A DNA stretch of 64,000 nt from Cytophagales bacterium (GTDB lineage: Bacteria > Bacteroidota > Bacteroidia > Cytophagales > UBA9547), in NCBI GenBank assembly GCA_013297755.1, contig JAAFIH010000002.1, forward strand, positions 1 through 64,000, given 5' to 3'. A program made the position numbers and the translations under genes. The notes beneath the pieces are model-generated. The model saw nothing but the letters and a program-made list of their open reading frames with translations. It searched no databases and was not told the origin of the DNA. Below, piece after piece: positions 8,494-16,320 of this stretch. Each line of letters opens with the position of its first letter. Positions within the stretch are counted from its first letter, which is position 1.

Positions 8494-9543
8494 TTATTCT
8501 AATATAAATGGATAATTTGGTTCTGCATACACATCATTATATGCATCGCTAGCTTCTGGGAAAGGCGAATTTTCAGCAAAATCCACACTTTCTTGTACCT
8601 GCACTTTTATTTTTTCGTCTATTTGTTCCAATTCAGCTTCAGTAGCGTATTTTTTAGATAAAATAGTTTCTTTCACTTGTTCAATGGGGTCTTGAGCTTT
8701 GTAAGAATCAAGCTCTTCTTTAGACCTGTATTTGGCAGGATCCGACATAGAGTGTCCTCTATATCTATATGTTCTAAACTCTAATAAAGTAGGTCCATCG
8801 CCACTTCTAGCACGCTCTGCTGCTCTAGCTACTGCTACATGCACATCTTCACAACGCATACCATCCACTGCCTCTGATGGTATATCATAGGATTCTCCAA
8901 GGGTATATAAATCCCTTACGTTGGATGTACGAGCTACAGAAGTACCCATAGCGTAACCATTGTTTTCGATAACAAATATGACAGGCAATTTCCATAACAT
9001 AGCCATATTCAATGTTTCATGAAAAGCTCCCTGACGCACTGCACCATCGCCCATGTAGCATACACACAAATTGCCAGTATTGTTGTATTTTTCGGCAAAT
9101 GCAATACCTGCACCCAGTGGAATTTGTCCACCTACAATACCATGACCACCCATAAATCCAACTTCTTTATCAAAAATGTGCATAGAACCACCTTTGCCTT
9201 TTGATATTCCAGTAGATTTGGCAAATAATTCGGCCATTATAGGATTAGGATGTGTACCTAGAGCTAAAGGAATTGCATGATCTCTATAAGAAGTCAAATA
9301 CTTATCTCCTTTTTTTAATGCAGATACTACACCAGATCCACAGGCTTCTTGTCCTATATATAAATGACAAAATCCTTTAATTTTTTGTTGACCATACAAC
9401 TGACCAGCTTTTTCTTCAAATTTTCGCATCAAGACCATAGATTCATACCAAAACATATATGTTTCTTTTCCAAAGTCTAATTTTATTTCTGCTTTTGGGT
9501 GTTTGCTACTCATTTTTTTTGCTTCTTTCACTTGTGTTGCCAT
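8494..9543 (-). CDS. pdhA: Pyruvate dehydrogenase E1 component, alpha subunit
   Basis: This is the thiamine-diphosphate-binding half of the E1 heterotetramer, which decarboxylates pyruvate to feed acetyl-CoA synthesis. The ThDP motif runs from GDGAVRQGAF to IENNGYAMGTS, and the loop YRYRGHSMSDP matches the conserved phosphorylation-loop region. Length is normal at 349 residues from the ATG at 9543; the frame extends 12 codons further to a TTG, which I consider unlikely. The E1 beta and E2 genes are not adjacent. The E3 gene (lpd) lies at 28.9 kb. Confidence 0.94.
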   Translation of the reverse strand: MATQVKEAKKMSSKHPKAEIKLDFGKETYMFWYESMVLMRKFEEKAGQLYGQQKIKGFCHLYIGQEACGSGVVSALKKGDKYLTSYRDHAIPLALGTHPNPIMAELFAKSTGISKGKGGSMHIFDKEVGFMGGHGIVGGQIPLGAGIAFAEKYNNTGNLCVCYMGDGAVRQGAFHETLNMAMLWKLPVIFVIENNGYAMGTSVARTSNVRDLYTLGESYDIPSEAVDGMRCEDVHVAVARAAERARSGDGPTLLEFRTYRYRGHSMSDPAKYRSKEELDSYKAQDPIEQVKETILSKKYATEAELEQIDEKIKVQVQESVDFAENSPFPEASDAYNDVYAEPNYPFILE

Positions 9544-9692
9544 AAAGTTTTTTGTATTTTTTATAGTTTCATTTTGCAATATTATAACAATTCTTATAAT
9601 TATTAAAAATTATAGTTGTTTTTTAGCTATAAATTATCAACAAACATTAAAATTTGTATGAAAATCAATTTTTTAAACGGTTTTCTTTTTTA

Positions 9693-9983
9693 TTATTCTA
9701 TCACTTTGGGTACTCTAATGTAATCAGAATCTTTTTTGGGTGCATTGATAAGGGCTTTTTTGTGAGCAAGATGTGTATGTGGTATGTCTTCTCTAAAAAT
9801 ATTTAACTCAGCACTCATGTGAATCAATGGTTCAACATTATCTGTATTTACTTCATTGAGTTGCTCCATCCACCCTAGTATTTTGTCAAGACCATTTACC
9901 AATTCTTGTTTTTCAGAATCAGAAAATTCTAATCTCGAGAGGTGAGCTATTTTTTCAACAGTTTTAATATCTATATGTGTCAT
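9693..9983 (-). CDS. gatC: Glutamyl/aspartyl-tRNA amidotransferase subunit C
   Basis: A 96-residue protein with the typical GatC pattern: an N-terminal IAHLSRLEFSDSE segment, a central stretch around EQLNEVNTDNVEPL, and a C-terminal PKKDSDYIRVPKVIE. GatC stabilises GatAB, which converts Glu-tRNA(Gln) or Asp-tRNA(Asn) to the amide form. It follows the MerR-type regulator by 9 bases and is probably co-transcribed with it. The gatA and gatB genes are not in the window. Confidence 0.93.
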   Translation of the reverse strand: MTHIDIKTVEKIAHLSRLEFSDSEKQELVNGLDKILGWMEQLNEVNTDNVEPLIHMSAELNIFREDIPHTHLAHKKALINAPKKDSDYIRVPKVIE

Positions 9984-9992
9984 ATTATTGCT

Positions 9993-10331
9993 TTATTCTA
10001 AATTTTTCTTTAAATCAATAAGAAAATTTCTTACTTTTTCTAATGATTGAATAGCCTCTATTTTTTCTAAGTTCTTGTTTTTATCTAGTTTGAGATGTTC
10101 TTTTGCACCTTGAAGTGTATAACCTTTTTCTTTTACAAAATGGTAAATTATTTTAATGTCTTCGATGTCATCTTTTGTATAAATTCTATTGCCTTTTTTA
10201 TTTTTTAATGGCTTAATAGAATCAAATTCTGTTTCCCAAAATCTAATAAGAGAAGTTGCAACTCCAAACATAGCTGCTACTTCGCCAATTGAATAGTATT
10301 TTTTTTCAATTTCTTTAGATTTGTATGGCAT
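9993..10331 (-). CDS. MerR-family transcriptional regulator
   Basis: A 112-residue protein with an N-terminal winged helix-turn-helix of MerR type (YYSIGEVAAMFGVATSLIRF, then GNRIYTKDDIEDI in the wing) and a short C-terminal coiled coil. It has no effector domain or cysteine cluster, so no ligand can be proposed. ATG 10331 is chosen over an upstream in-frame TTG because two exact -7 boxes (10340-10347 and 10350-10357) lie just before it. It precedes gatC by 9 bases. Confidence 0.88.
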   Translation of the reverse strand: MPYKSKEIEKKYYSIGEVAAMFGVATSLIRFWETEFDSIKPLKNKKGNRIYTKDDIEDIKIIYHFVKEKGYTLQGAKEHLKLDKNKNLEKIEAIQSLEKVRNFLIDLKKNLE

Positions 10332-10349
10332 TTTGTTTTCAAATTTAAG

Positions 10350-10357
10350 CAAATTTA
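10350..10357 (-). promoter_or_regulatory. Candidate -7 box TAAATTTG for merR-gatC
   Basis: An exact TAnnTTTG match on the minus strand, 18 bases before the preferred start. A second identical octamer lies 10 bases closer (10340-10347). No clear TTTG -33 element was found. Confidence 0.4.
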
Positions 10358-10602
10358 GAAATTTACTTTTAAATTAATCTAATTTTAAAAATTTTAATAT
10401 TTAAAACTTGCTGAAAATATCAATAAATAAATGTGATTACATTTATATTGAAAAACTTTGAAAAAATGTGTTTAAACAACTCGTTAAAATTTAATTTATT
10501 AAAATAAGCAAAAATCTGTTTGAATATATGACTAGATTAAAATTTAAAAAGTAATATTTATTTCAATAATTTAGTTAAAATAATAAAAGTACTCTATTGA
10601 GC

Positions 10603-11403
10603 TTAACTAATTTTATCCAAATTATATTTTACAGTTCTTTGGGTTGGGTCTGAGTTGGCCAAGTCTATCATTCCAAAGCCATTTTCTGCTAAGGCACCAA
10701 GACCTGAATTGAATATGAAATTGTGTACTTCGGGTGCTGCAGCAAGTGTAAATGGGAAAGTATAACCTCTCACTTCAATTTTTTCGCTGTTCAAATAAGT
10801 AGCATATATTCTTGAAAACTTTTTGTCTTCTGTTGCCAATTTAGATATATATTCTTTGTCAGGTATTAATTGAAATTGACTAAATGAGGAAATTTGTTCT
10901 GCTGTATAAATACCCGATTTTTCCATTCTAATCATAGTACTTTCATACAAAAAATCAGAAAAATCATCAGAATTTGGTTCAAAAAATGATTTATTGTCTT
11001 CAGTATGCAAAATAGGGTCTAATATTAAAATTGGGGATATGCACACAAATTTGATTTTGTTTTCAAACTCAACTTCGGCTTCTGTTTCTATGCTTTCGGG
11101 CATCAATTCCATTTCGCCAATTTGCATTTCTTTAAAAGAAAAAAGTACGTTTAAAAATTGATTTATAAAATCAATATTTAAACTAGAAAATACCAAAGTT
11201 ACTTTCGATGACATATAATGCAGGCCACCTTTGCCCACTTTTATTTGTCCTTTAAGACCCGAAAAATTATAATATTTAAAATCTCTATATTTTGGTTCAC
11301 ATTTTGATATAATTTGTTGCGAAAACTTAGCTAGCAAATGTTGATGATGAAAATGAATTTTAGCTCCTCTGTTTTTTAATCCAAAAATTATTCTTACTCT
11401 CAT
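10603..11403 (-). CDS. Orphan Cas6-like CRISPR-RNA endoribonuclease homologue
   Basis: A 266-residue protein with the architecture of Cas6: an N-terminal MRVRIIF beta strand, a His-rich helix at 17-22 with the usual position of the catalytic histidine, and a C-terminal glycine-rich loop NSGLGALAENGFGMI (232-246), matching the RAMP/Cas6 GxGxxxxxGFG pattern. Cas6 cuts CRISPR precursor RNA. There is no repeat-spacer array and no other cas gene anywhere in the 64 kb. Neighbours are the housekeeping genes merR-gatC and ychF. Either it serves an array elsewhere or it has another RNA-processing job. Confidence 0.85.
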   Translation of the reverse strand: MRVRIIFGLKNRGAKIHFHHQHLLAKFSQQIISKCEPKYRDFKYYNFSGLKGQIKVGKGGLHYMSSKVTLVFSSLNIDFINQFLNVLFSFKEMQIGEMELMPESIETEAEVEFENKIKFVCISPILILDPILHTEDNKSFFEPNSDDFSDFLYESTMIRMEKSGIYTAEQISSFSQFQLIPDKEYISKLATEDKKFSRIYATYLNSEKIEVRGYTFPFTLAAAPEVHNFIFNSGLGALAENGFGMIDLANSDPTQRTVKYNLDKIS

Positions 11404-11482
11404 AGTATCTAAAAATTATTGATTTGCAATGTATGTATTAACTTTATTTAAAAAATAATGTTTGAAATCTTATTTATAATTA

Positions 11483-12574
11483 TTATACATTGAATCTAAA
11501 ATGCATAATATCACCATCTTGTACAACATATTCTTTGCCCTCGACAGCTATTTTACCTGCTTCTCGGCAAGCAACTTCTGTTTTATATTTTATATAATCT
11601 TCTAGCTTTATTACTTCAGCTTTGATAAACCCTTTTTCAAAATCTGTATGGATTACTGCTGCTGCTTGTGGTGCCTTAAATCCTTTTTTTATAGTCCAAG
11701 CTCTCACTTCTTTTACGCCTGCCGTAAAATAAGTTCCCAAATTGAGTAGGGCATAAGAAGCTCTTATCAATCGATCTAGGCCACTTTCTGCTAAGCCATA
11801 TTCATCTAAAAACATTTTTCTTTCTTCTTTATCCTCAATTTGAGAAATATCAGATTCCAAAGAAGCATTGATGAGCAAAACTTCTGCATTTTCTTTTTTT
11901 ACCAATTCTGCTAGTTTTTTAGAATATACATTTCCAGTTTTTAATGATTTCTCGTCTACATTGGCAATATACATCACTGGTTTTATGGTAAGTAAATGCA
12001 AATCGGCTACTGGTTCGGTGTCATCTACTATAACTTCACGAGCATTTTTGCCCTCTTCTAGCGAGCGTTTGTAGATAGATAATATTTCGTATTCTTTTTT
12101 TGCTTTTGTATCTCCAGCTTTGGCGGCTCTTTCTACTTTCTGTATTTTTTTGTCTACAGATTCTAAATCTTTGAGTTGAAGTTCAGCATCTATGATTTCT
12201 TTGTCAGAAATAGGGTCTACTTTGCCAGCCACATGTACTATATTGTCGTCTTCAAAACAACGAACTACATGAATGATGGCATTTACTTCTCTGATGTTTC
12301 CCAAAAATTTATTTCCTAAACCCTCGCCTTTACTGGCTCCTTTTACCAAGCCAGCTATATCTACAAATTCTATCACAGCAGGCAATACTGCTTCTGGGTG
12401 GACTATATCAGCCAAAATTTGCAACCTTTCGTCAGGTACATTTACAACGCCAACATTGGGGTCTATGGTACAAAAAGGATAATTTGCGGCTTCAGCTTTG
12501 GCGTTTGAAAGTGCATTAAATAAGGTTGATTTACCAACATTAGGCAAACCTACGATTCCGCATTGTAAAGACAT
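11483..12574 (-). CDS. ychF: Ribosome-binding ATPase YchF (Obg/OLA1 family)
   Basis: A 363-residue P-loop protein. The G1 motif GLPNVGKST lies at residues 9-17, followed by DIAGLVKGASKGEGLGNKF (G3 region), and the C-terminal TGS-like domain ends in VVQDGDIMHFRFNV. YchF binds ribosomes and prefers ATP over GTP. Length is that of the family. It is 79 bases upstream of the Cas6-like gene on the same strand; no functional link between them is known to me. Confidence 0.96.
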   Translation of the reverse strand: MSLQCGIVGLPNVGKSTLFNALSNAKAEAANYPFCTIDPNVGVVNVPDERLQILADIVHPEAVLPAVIEFVDIAGLVKGASKGEGLGNKFLGNIREVNAIIHVVRCFEDDNIVHVAGKVDPISDKEIIDAELQLKDLESVDKKIQKVERAAKAGDTKAKKEYEILSIYKRSLEEGKNAREVIVDDTEPVADLHLLTIKPVMYIANVDEKSLKTGNVYSKKLAELVKKENAEVLLINASLESDISQIEDKEERKMFLDEYGLAESGLDRLIRASYALLNLGTYFTAGVKEVRAWTIKKGFKAPQAAAVIHTDFEKGFIKAEVIKLEDYIKYKTEVACREAGKIAVEGKEYVVQDGDIMHFRFNV

Positions 12575-12655
12575 ATATTATTAATGAACAAGTAAAGTAA
12601 AATTGAAAAAATAAAAAAAACGCAAATAAAATATTGTAAATTAAATCTTAAAAAT

Positions 12656-12997
12656 CTATTCCCATTTCAAATCAGATGACAATTTTGTGTCATCGCTTAT
12701 TGTATCAGCAGTAGAGGCTTCAAAATCAAAATCTGGTATGAGTTCGCTTTTTAAATAATTTTTGGCCTGATCTAAGGCTTTTATAAATTCATTAAAATCT
12801 TCTTTGTAAAGGAAAATTTTATGTTTTTCGTAAAAAAAACCGCTCCCATCTTCTTTAAGTTTCTTTTTACTTTCAGTAATAGTTAAATAATAATCGTTGG
12901 CTTTGGTAGATTTTATATCAAAGAAATAAGTTCTTTTGCCTGCTTTTACTCTTTGCGAATATATTTCTGATTTTTGGTCTTTATTACTTTCCTCCAC
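12656..12997 (-). CDS. DUF3276 / PUR-domain nucleic-acid-binding protein
   Basis: The core KAGKRTYFFDIKSTKANDYY followed by LTITESKKK and HKIFLYKEDFNEF is the PUR-alpha-like fold of DUF3276, a small single-stranded nucleic-acid-binding family typical of Bacteroidota and spirochaetes. I place the start at GTG 12997 (113 residues). The longer frame begins at a TTG (13024) that is itself part of a perfect -7 box (13022-13029) and cannot be the start of a message made from that promoter. It is divergent from rlpA. Confidence 0.9.
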   Translation of the reverse strand: MEESNKDQKSEIYSQRVKAGKRTYFFDIKSTKANDYYLTITESKKKLKEDGSGFFYEKHKIFLYKEDFNEFIKALDQAKNYLKSELIPDFDFEASTADTISDDTKLSSDLKWE

Positions 12998-13021
12998 TTT
13001 TGCTTTTAAATTTTTATATTG

Positions 13022-13029
13022 CAAAAATA
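13022..13029 (-). promoter_or_regulatory. Candidate -7 box TATTTTTG for the PUR-domain gene
   Basis: An exact TAnnTTTG match on the minus strand, about 25 bases before the GTG start. It overlaps the TTG that would begin the longest reading frame, which is why the shorter protein is preferred. Confidence 0.45.
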
Positions 13030-13092
13030 TAAAAATTGTTATATTTTAAAAATTTATTTTAATTAAATAAAAATAAATTCGTTTTATCAATG

Positions 13093-13100
13093 TATATTTG
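13093..13100 (+). promoter_or_regulatory. Candidate -7 box TATATTTG for rlpA
   Basis: An exact match to TAnnTTTG, 9 bases before the ATG at 13110, implying a very short leader. No TTTG at the expected -33 spacing. Confidence 0.4.
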
Positions 13101-13109
13101 TAAGTAACT

Positions 13110-13811
13110 ATGAAAAAAACATTAAAACACTCCATTTTATTAATCTTACTTTTTACTTCAGATTTTAAAGCTCAAGTAGGTTACACTCAAAAAGGGTTAG
13201 CCAGCTACTACCACGACAAATTTCATGGCAGACGCACTGCTAGTGGCGAAAAATATAGCCAGGTTAAATTGACTGCTGCCCACCGTAAATTATTGTTCAA
13301 TACAATGGTAAAAGTTACTAATTTAAACAATGATAAAAGTGTTATTGTGCGAATCAATGATCGTGGTCCATACAAATATCAAGGAAGAATTATTGATTTA
13401 ACTCTGGCTGCTGCCCGCAAAATTGGGGTTGTGCACAGGGGTGTAGTACCAGTAAAAATAGAAGTTGTAGGCAAAAATGGTATTATCAATCCTAAAGAAT
13501 CTTACATGGATATACCTGGTACTTTGAAACGTGGCAAATGTTATAATTTTAAGCTAGAAGAACGAAATCAGAATGGATATGGCGTACAAATTGCATATTT
13601 CAAAGAATTACTAAATGCTACTTATTATGCCAATGTGGTATTTAGAGATGGTTTTGGGCAAGTGGTAGTAAAAGTGGACAGCTACAAAACAGACACTACT
13701 ACCAATATATATAAAGTAATAGTAGGGGAGTATAAAGACAAACAAAATGCCTATAAACTAGCCAAAGCACTCAAAAAGCAACAGTTTACAGGGTTTGTGG
13801 TTAGGTATTAA
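13110..13811 (+). CDS. RlpA-like septal-ring lytic transglycosylase with SPOR domain
   Basis: A 233-residue secreted protein with a cleavable signal peptide (no lipobox, unlike E. coli RlpA). The double-psi beta-barrel domain follows (GLASYYHDKFHGRRTASGE, then VIVRINDRGPY with the catalytic Asp in NDRGP). A C-terminal SPOR-like repeat at about 160-233 should bind denuded glycan at the division site. RlpA cleaves peptide-free peptidoglycan strands. The gene is divergent from the PUR-domain gene and is followed by convergent small membrane-protein genes. Confidence 0.9.
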   Translation: MKKTLKHSILLILLFTSDFKAQVGYTQKGLASYYHDKFHGRRTASGEKYSQVKLTAAHRKLLFNTMVKVTNLNNDKSVIVRINDRGPYKYQGRIIDLTLAAARKIGVVHRGVVPVKIEVVGKNGIINPKESYMDIPGTLKRGKCYNFKLEERNQNGYGVQIAYFKELLNATYYANVVFRDGFGQVVVKVDSYKTDTTTNIYKVIVGEYKDKQNAYKLAKALKKQQFTGFVVRY

Positions 13812-13938
13812 AATTGGTTTAATCAGAAATAAAAAAATGTAAAAAAGCTATAAAAAGTTTGATAAAATCATCGTTCAAAGAAATTAGAATAATAAAAGAA
13901 ACTAAAACAATAAGAGTTAATTAAAAAATCAATTAAAC

Positions 13939-14034
13939 TTATAAATGACCATACTTTTTTTCTTTGTAAACTACATAAATATAGTTTATAATTGCACAAA
14001 AAGCTATAAACATAAATAAATAAGCACCTTCCAT
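13939..14034 (-). CDS. 31-residue predicted membrane peptide, coupled to the upstream small gene
   Basis: A short ORF starting MEGAYLFMFIAF, with one hydrophobic helix and a charged C-terminal tail (YKEKKYGHL). Its ATG overlaps the TAA of the preceding gene as TAATG (14036-14032), a classic arrangement for translational coupling. The amino-acid pattern (single helix, aromatic and basic end) is what a real single-pass micropeptide looks like. No family recognised; function unknown. Confidence 0.55.
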   Translation of the reverse strand: MEGAYLFMFIAFCAIINYIYVVYKEKKYGHL

Positions 14035-14216
14035 TATTTTAAATATTTTTTTCCTATTATTACAAAAGCTATGATAGAAATTATACCTGAAATGACAATA
14101 ATTAATTTTGTAGGATTTACAACTTCAGTTATATTAAACAATACTACTCCCGCAAAAACTAACTTTGCTAAATCAAAATAAAATTTAGCAAATTCATCTT
14201 TTTGTTTCTCATTCAT
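14034..14216 (-). CDS. Small two-helix membrane protein (resembles DUF6722)
   Basis: This 60-residue protein begins MNEKQKDEFAKFYFDLAKL, with an amphipathic first segment followed by two hydrophobic helices and a basic end. The pattern resembles the small Bacteroidota membrane family I know as DUF6722; that match is from memory. The frame extends 21 codons upstream to ATG 14279, but the extension is hydrophobic and unlike the family, so ATG 14216 is preferred. It is coupled through TAATG to a 31-residue peptide. Confidence 0.6.
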   Translation of the reverse strand: MNEKQKDEFAKFYFDLAKLVFAGVVLFNITEVVNPTKLIIVISGIISIIAFVIIGKKYLK

Positions 14217-14606
14217 TTCAATTACAAATGTAATGAAAATAATTTGTATTGTTAAATAATTTATAGAATTTTTATACATTCAATAATTAATAGTCAATGA
14301 AATATACTTATCCAAATGTAGATATAAAGAGTCATAGTCTTTTATATCTTTAAGTTCTTTGATTATTTTTTTGCGAAGGCTTATGAAAAAGCTCAATTCC
14401 TATGAAATCCTATCTCTTTGATTCTTTTGCTTTGAAACAGAAATAGATTTGTGTGGGGCATTTGAAAAAAAAATAGTTTTTTTAAAAGTTCTGTTGTCTG
14501 AAAATAAATCTTTTTAGGACTAAAATTACCACGATTTAACGACTTTAAAATAGAAAATTAAAAAAAAAATAACTATCATTCGTTTATTAATAAAATATTA
14601 TTCAAT
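14217..14606. other. Non-coding stretch upstream of ilvC
   Basis: About 390 bases between the small membrane gene and the ilvC promoter. It holds a 38-codon minus-strand open stretch (14280-14396, TTG start) with a plausible coiled, charged composition that may be gene debris. Otherwise it is AT-rich with no RNA gene or mobile element seen. Confidence 0.5.
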
Positions 14607-14638
14607 TTTGCAAACTCTAAAAAAATAGAATACATTTT
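14607..14638 (+). promoter_or_regulatory. Candidate promoter of ilvC
   Basis: TTTG at 14607-14610 and TACATTTT at 14631-14638 are separated by 20 bases, close to the Bacteroidota pattern TTTG-N19-TAnnTTTG (the second element has 7 of 8 matches). The -7 element lies 21 bases before the ATG. Confidence 0.5.
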
Positions 14639-14659
14639 AAATAATAATATTTTAATCGA

Positions 14660-15706
14660 ATGGCAAAATTAAATTTTGGCGGTACTGAAGAAAACGTAGT
14701 AACTCGCGAAGAATTTCCTTTAAAAAAGGCACAAGAAACTCTTAAAAACGAAGTTGTAGCTGTTATTGGTTATGGCGTACAAGGTCCAGGACAAGCCCTT
14801 AATCAAAGAGATAATGGTATCAATGTCATTGTTGGGCAAAGACCTGGAAAAACTTATGATAAGGCTGTGGCCGATGGTTGGGTGCCTGGCAAAACACTTT
14901 TTAATATAGAAGAAGCCTTAGAAAAAGGTACTATTATTTGCTTTTTGTTATCAGATGCTGCACAAATTGAATTGTGGCCAACTGTAAAAAAATATTTAAC
15001 TCCTGGCAAAGCCTTATACTTTTCGCATGGTTTTGGTATTACTTACAAAGAAAGAACTGGTATTGTGCCACCAACAGACGTAGACGTAATTTTGGTTGCT
15101 CCAAAAGGTTCTGGTACATCGCTTAGAAGAATGTTTTTGCAAGGAAGAGGATTAAATTCTTCTTATGCTATTTTCCAAGATGCTACTGGCAAAGCCTACG
15201 AAAGAGTTGTAGCTATGGGTATTGCTGTTGGTTCTGGTTATTTATTTGAAACTACATTCAAAAAAGAAGTTTACTCTGATTTATCAGGCGAAAGAGGCAC
15301 TTTGATGGGAGCTATACAAGGTATATTTGCCGCTCAATATGAAGTATTGAGAGCCAATGGCCATACACCTTCAGAGGCTTTTAACGAAACTGTTGAAGAA
15401 TTGACTCAATCTTTGATGCCATTAGTGGCCGAAAATGGTATGGATTGGATGTATGCTAATTGCTCTACTACTGCCCAACGTGGTGCTTTGGATTGGTGGA
15501 AACCTTTCAAAGAAGCCTCTAAACCAGTATTTGAAAAATTGTATGCTGAAGTAGCAGCTGGCAACGAAGCCCAACGCTCAATAGATTCTAATTCAAAAAC
15601 AGATTATAGAGTAAAACTTGAAGAAGAGTTAAAAGAATTGAGAGATTCTGAAATGTGGCAAGCAGGCAAAACTGTAAGAAGCCTTAGACCAGAAAATCAA
15701 AAATAA
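14660..15706 (+). CDS. ilvC: Ketol-acid reductoisomerase
   Basis: A 348-residue enzyme of valine, leucine and isoleucine synthesis that isomerises and reduces acetohydroxy acids with NAD(P)H. The Rossmann motif is near residues 36-45 (VIGYGVQGPG), followed by the HGFGITY and PKGSG segments, with the acidic metal-binding region around YSDLSGERGTLMG. The length and sequence are those of the Bacteroidota form. It stands alone rather than in an ilv/leu operon and is closed by a strong terminator. Confidence 0.95.
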   Translation: MAKLNFGGTEENVVTREEFPLKKAQETLKNEVVAVIGYGVQGPGQALNQRDNGINVIVGQRPGKTYDKAVADGWVPGKTLFNIEEALEKGTIICFLLSDAAQIELWPTVKKYLTPGKALYFSHGFGITYKERTGIVPPTDVDVILVAPKGSGTSLRRMFLQGRGLNSSYAIFQDATGKAYERVVAMGIAVGSGYLFETTFKKEVYSDLSGERGTLMGAIQGIFAAQYEVLRANGHTPSEAFNETVEELTQSLMPLVAENGMDWMYANCSTTAQRGALDWWKPFKEASKPVFEKLYAEVAAGNEAQRSIDSNSKTDYRVKLEEELKELRDSEMWQAGKTVRSLRPENQK

Positions 15707-15718
15707 ATCATTTATAAA

Positions 15719-15753
15719 AAAAAGTCTTTGAGTTATTCAAAGACTTTTTTTTT
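15719..15753 (+). terminator. Rho-independent terminator of ilvC
   Basis: A perfect AAAGTCTTTGA / TCAAAGACTTT stem with a 5-base loop is followed by a run of T residues, starting 13 bases after the ilvC stop. Confidence 0.9.
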
Positions 15754-15818
15754 ATCACATAAATCCAATTTTATTTCATATTATATATATATAATTTTTC
15801 AAAACTAGAAAATTATAG

Positions 15819-15826
15819 TAGTTTTG
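15819..15826 (+). promoter_or_regulatory. Candidate -7 box TAGTTTTG for gtrA-serBA
   Basis: An exact TAnnTTTG match 14 bases before ATG 15841. It overlaps the GTG that begins the longest frame of the GtrA gene, so the shorter protein is the likely product. Confidence 0.5.
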
Positions 15827-15840
15827 TGCTATTAAAATAT

Positions 15841-16320
15841 ATGAGAAAATATTTAGATGTATTACCAAACACAATCAAACAATTAATCAAATATGGATTA
15901 GTTGGTGTTTTGAACGTGATTATATACTTTGGTATAAATAATTTTTTAATCAAAAATTACGATTATTTTGCAAATCATTTGATAACAGCTAGTGTAATAG
16001 CTGGTGTGGTTTCATTTTTGAATGGATTATTTTTTAATAGAAAATGGACTTTTAGAAGCGAAAGTAATTGGGTAAGAGACACCACATACATTACTGCCAT
16101 TTTTTTTGCTTGCATGGTAGTTCAAAATTTGGTTTATGGGGGTATGATTTTTTTTTATAAAAACAATTACAACTACGAATTAGAAGAAAAAAAATACCTT
16201 TTGTATGCACAAGTTTTGGGAGTAGTTTCGTTTGCTTCTCTAAATTTTACACTCAACAAATTGATAACTTTCAGAACAGTTAAAGAACAAGACCTAGATT
16301 TACAAAATAAAAATGAATAA
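15841..16320 (+). CDS. GtrA-like flippase family membrane protein
   Basis: A 159-residue protein with four hydrophobic helices. It contains the GtrA hallmarks LIKYGLVGVLNVIIYF and FLNGLFFNRKWTF, the latter between helices two and three. Family members help move lipid-linked sugars across the membrane or accompany glycosyltransferases. The start at ATG 15841 follows a -7 box. Its 3' end overlaps the start of the serB-serA gene by 8 bases, so the two are translated from one message, although no functional link is obvious. Confidence 0.85.
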   Translation: MRKYLDVLPNTIKQLIKYGLVGVLNVIIYFGINNFLIKNYDYFANHLITASVIAGVVSFLNGLFFNRKWTFRSESNWVRDTTYITAIFFACMVVQNLVYGGMIFFYKNNYNYELEEKKYLLYAQVLGVVSFASLNFTLNKLITFRTVKEQDLDLQNKNE

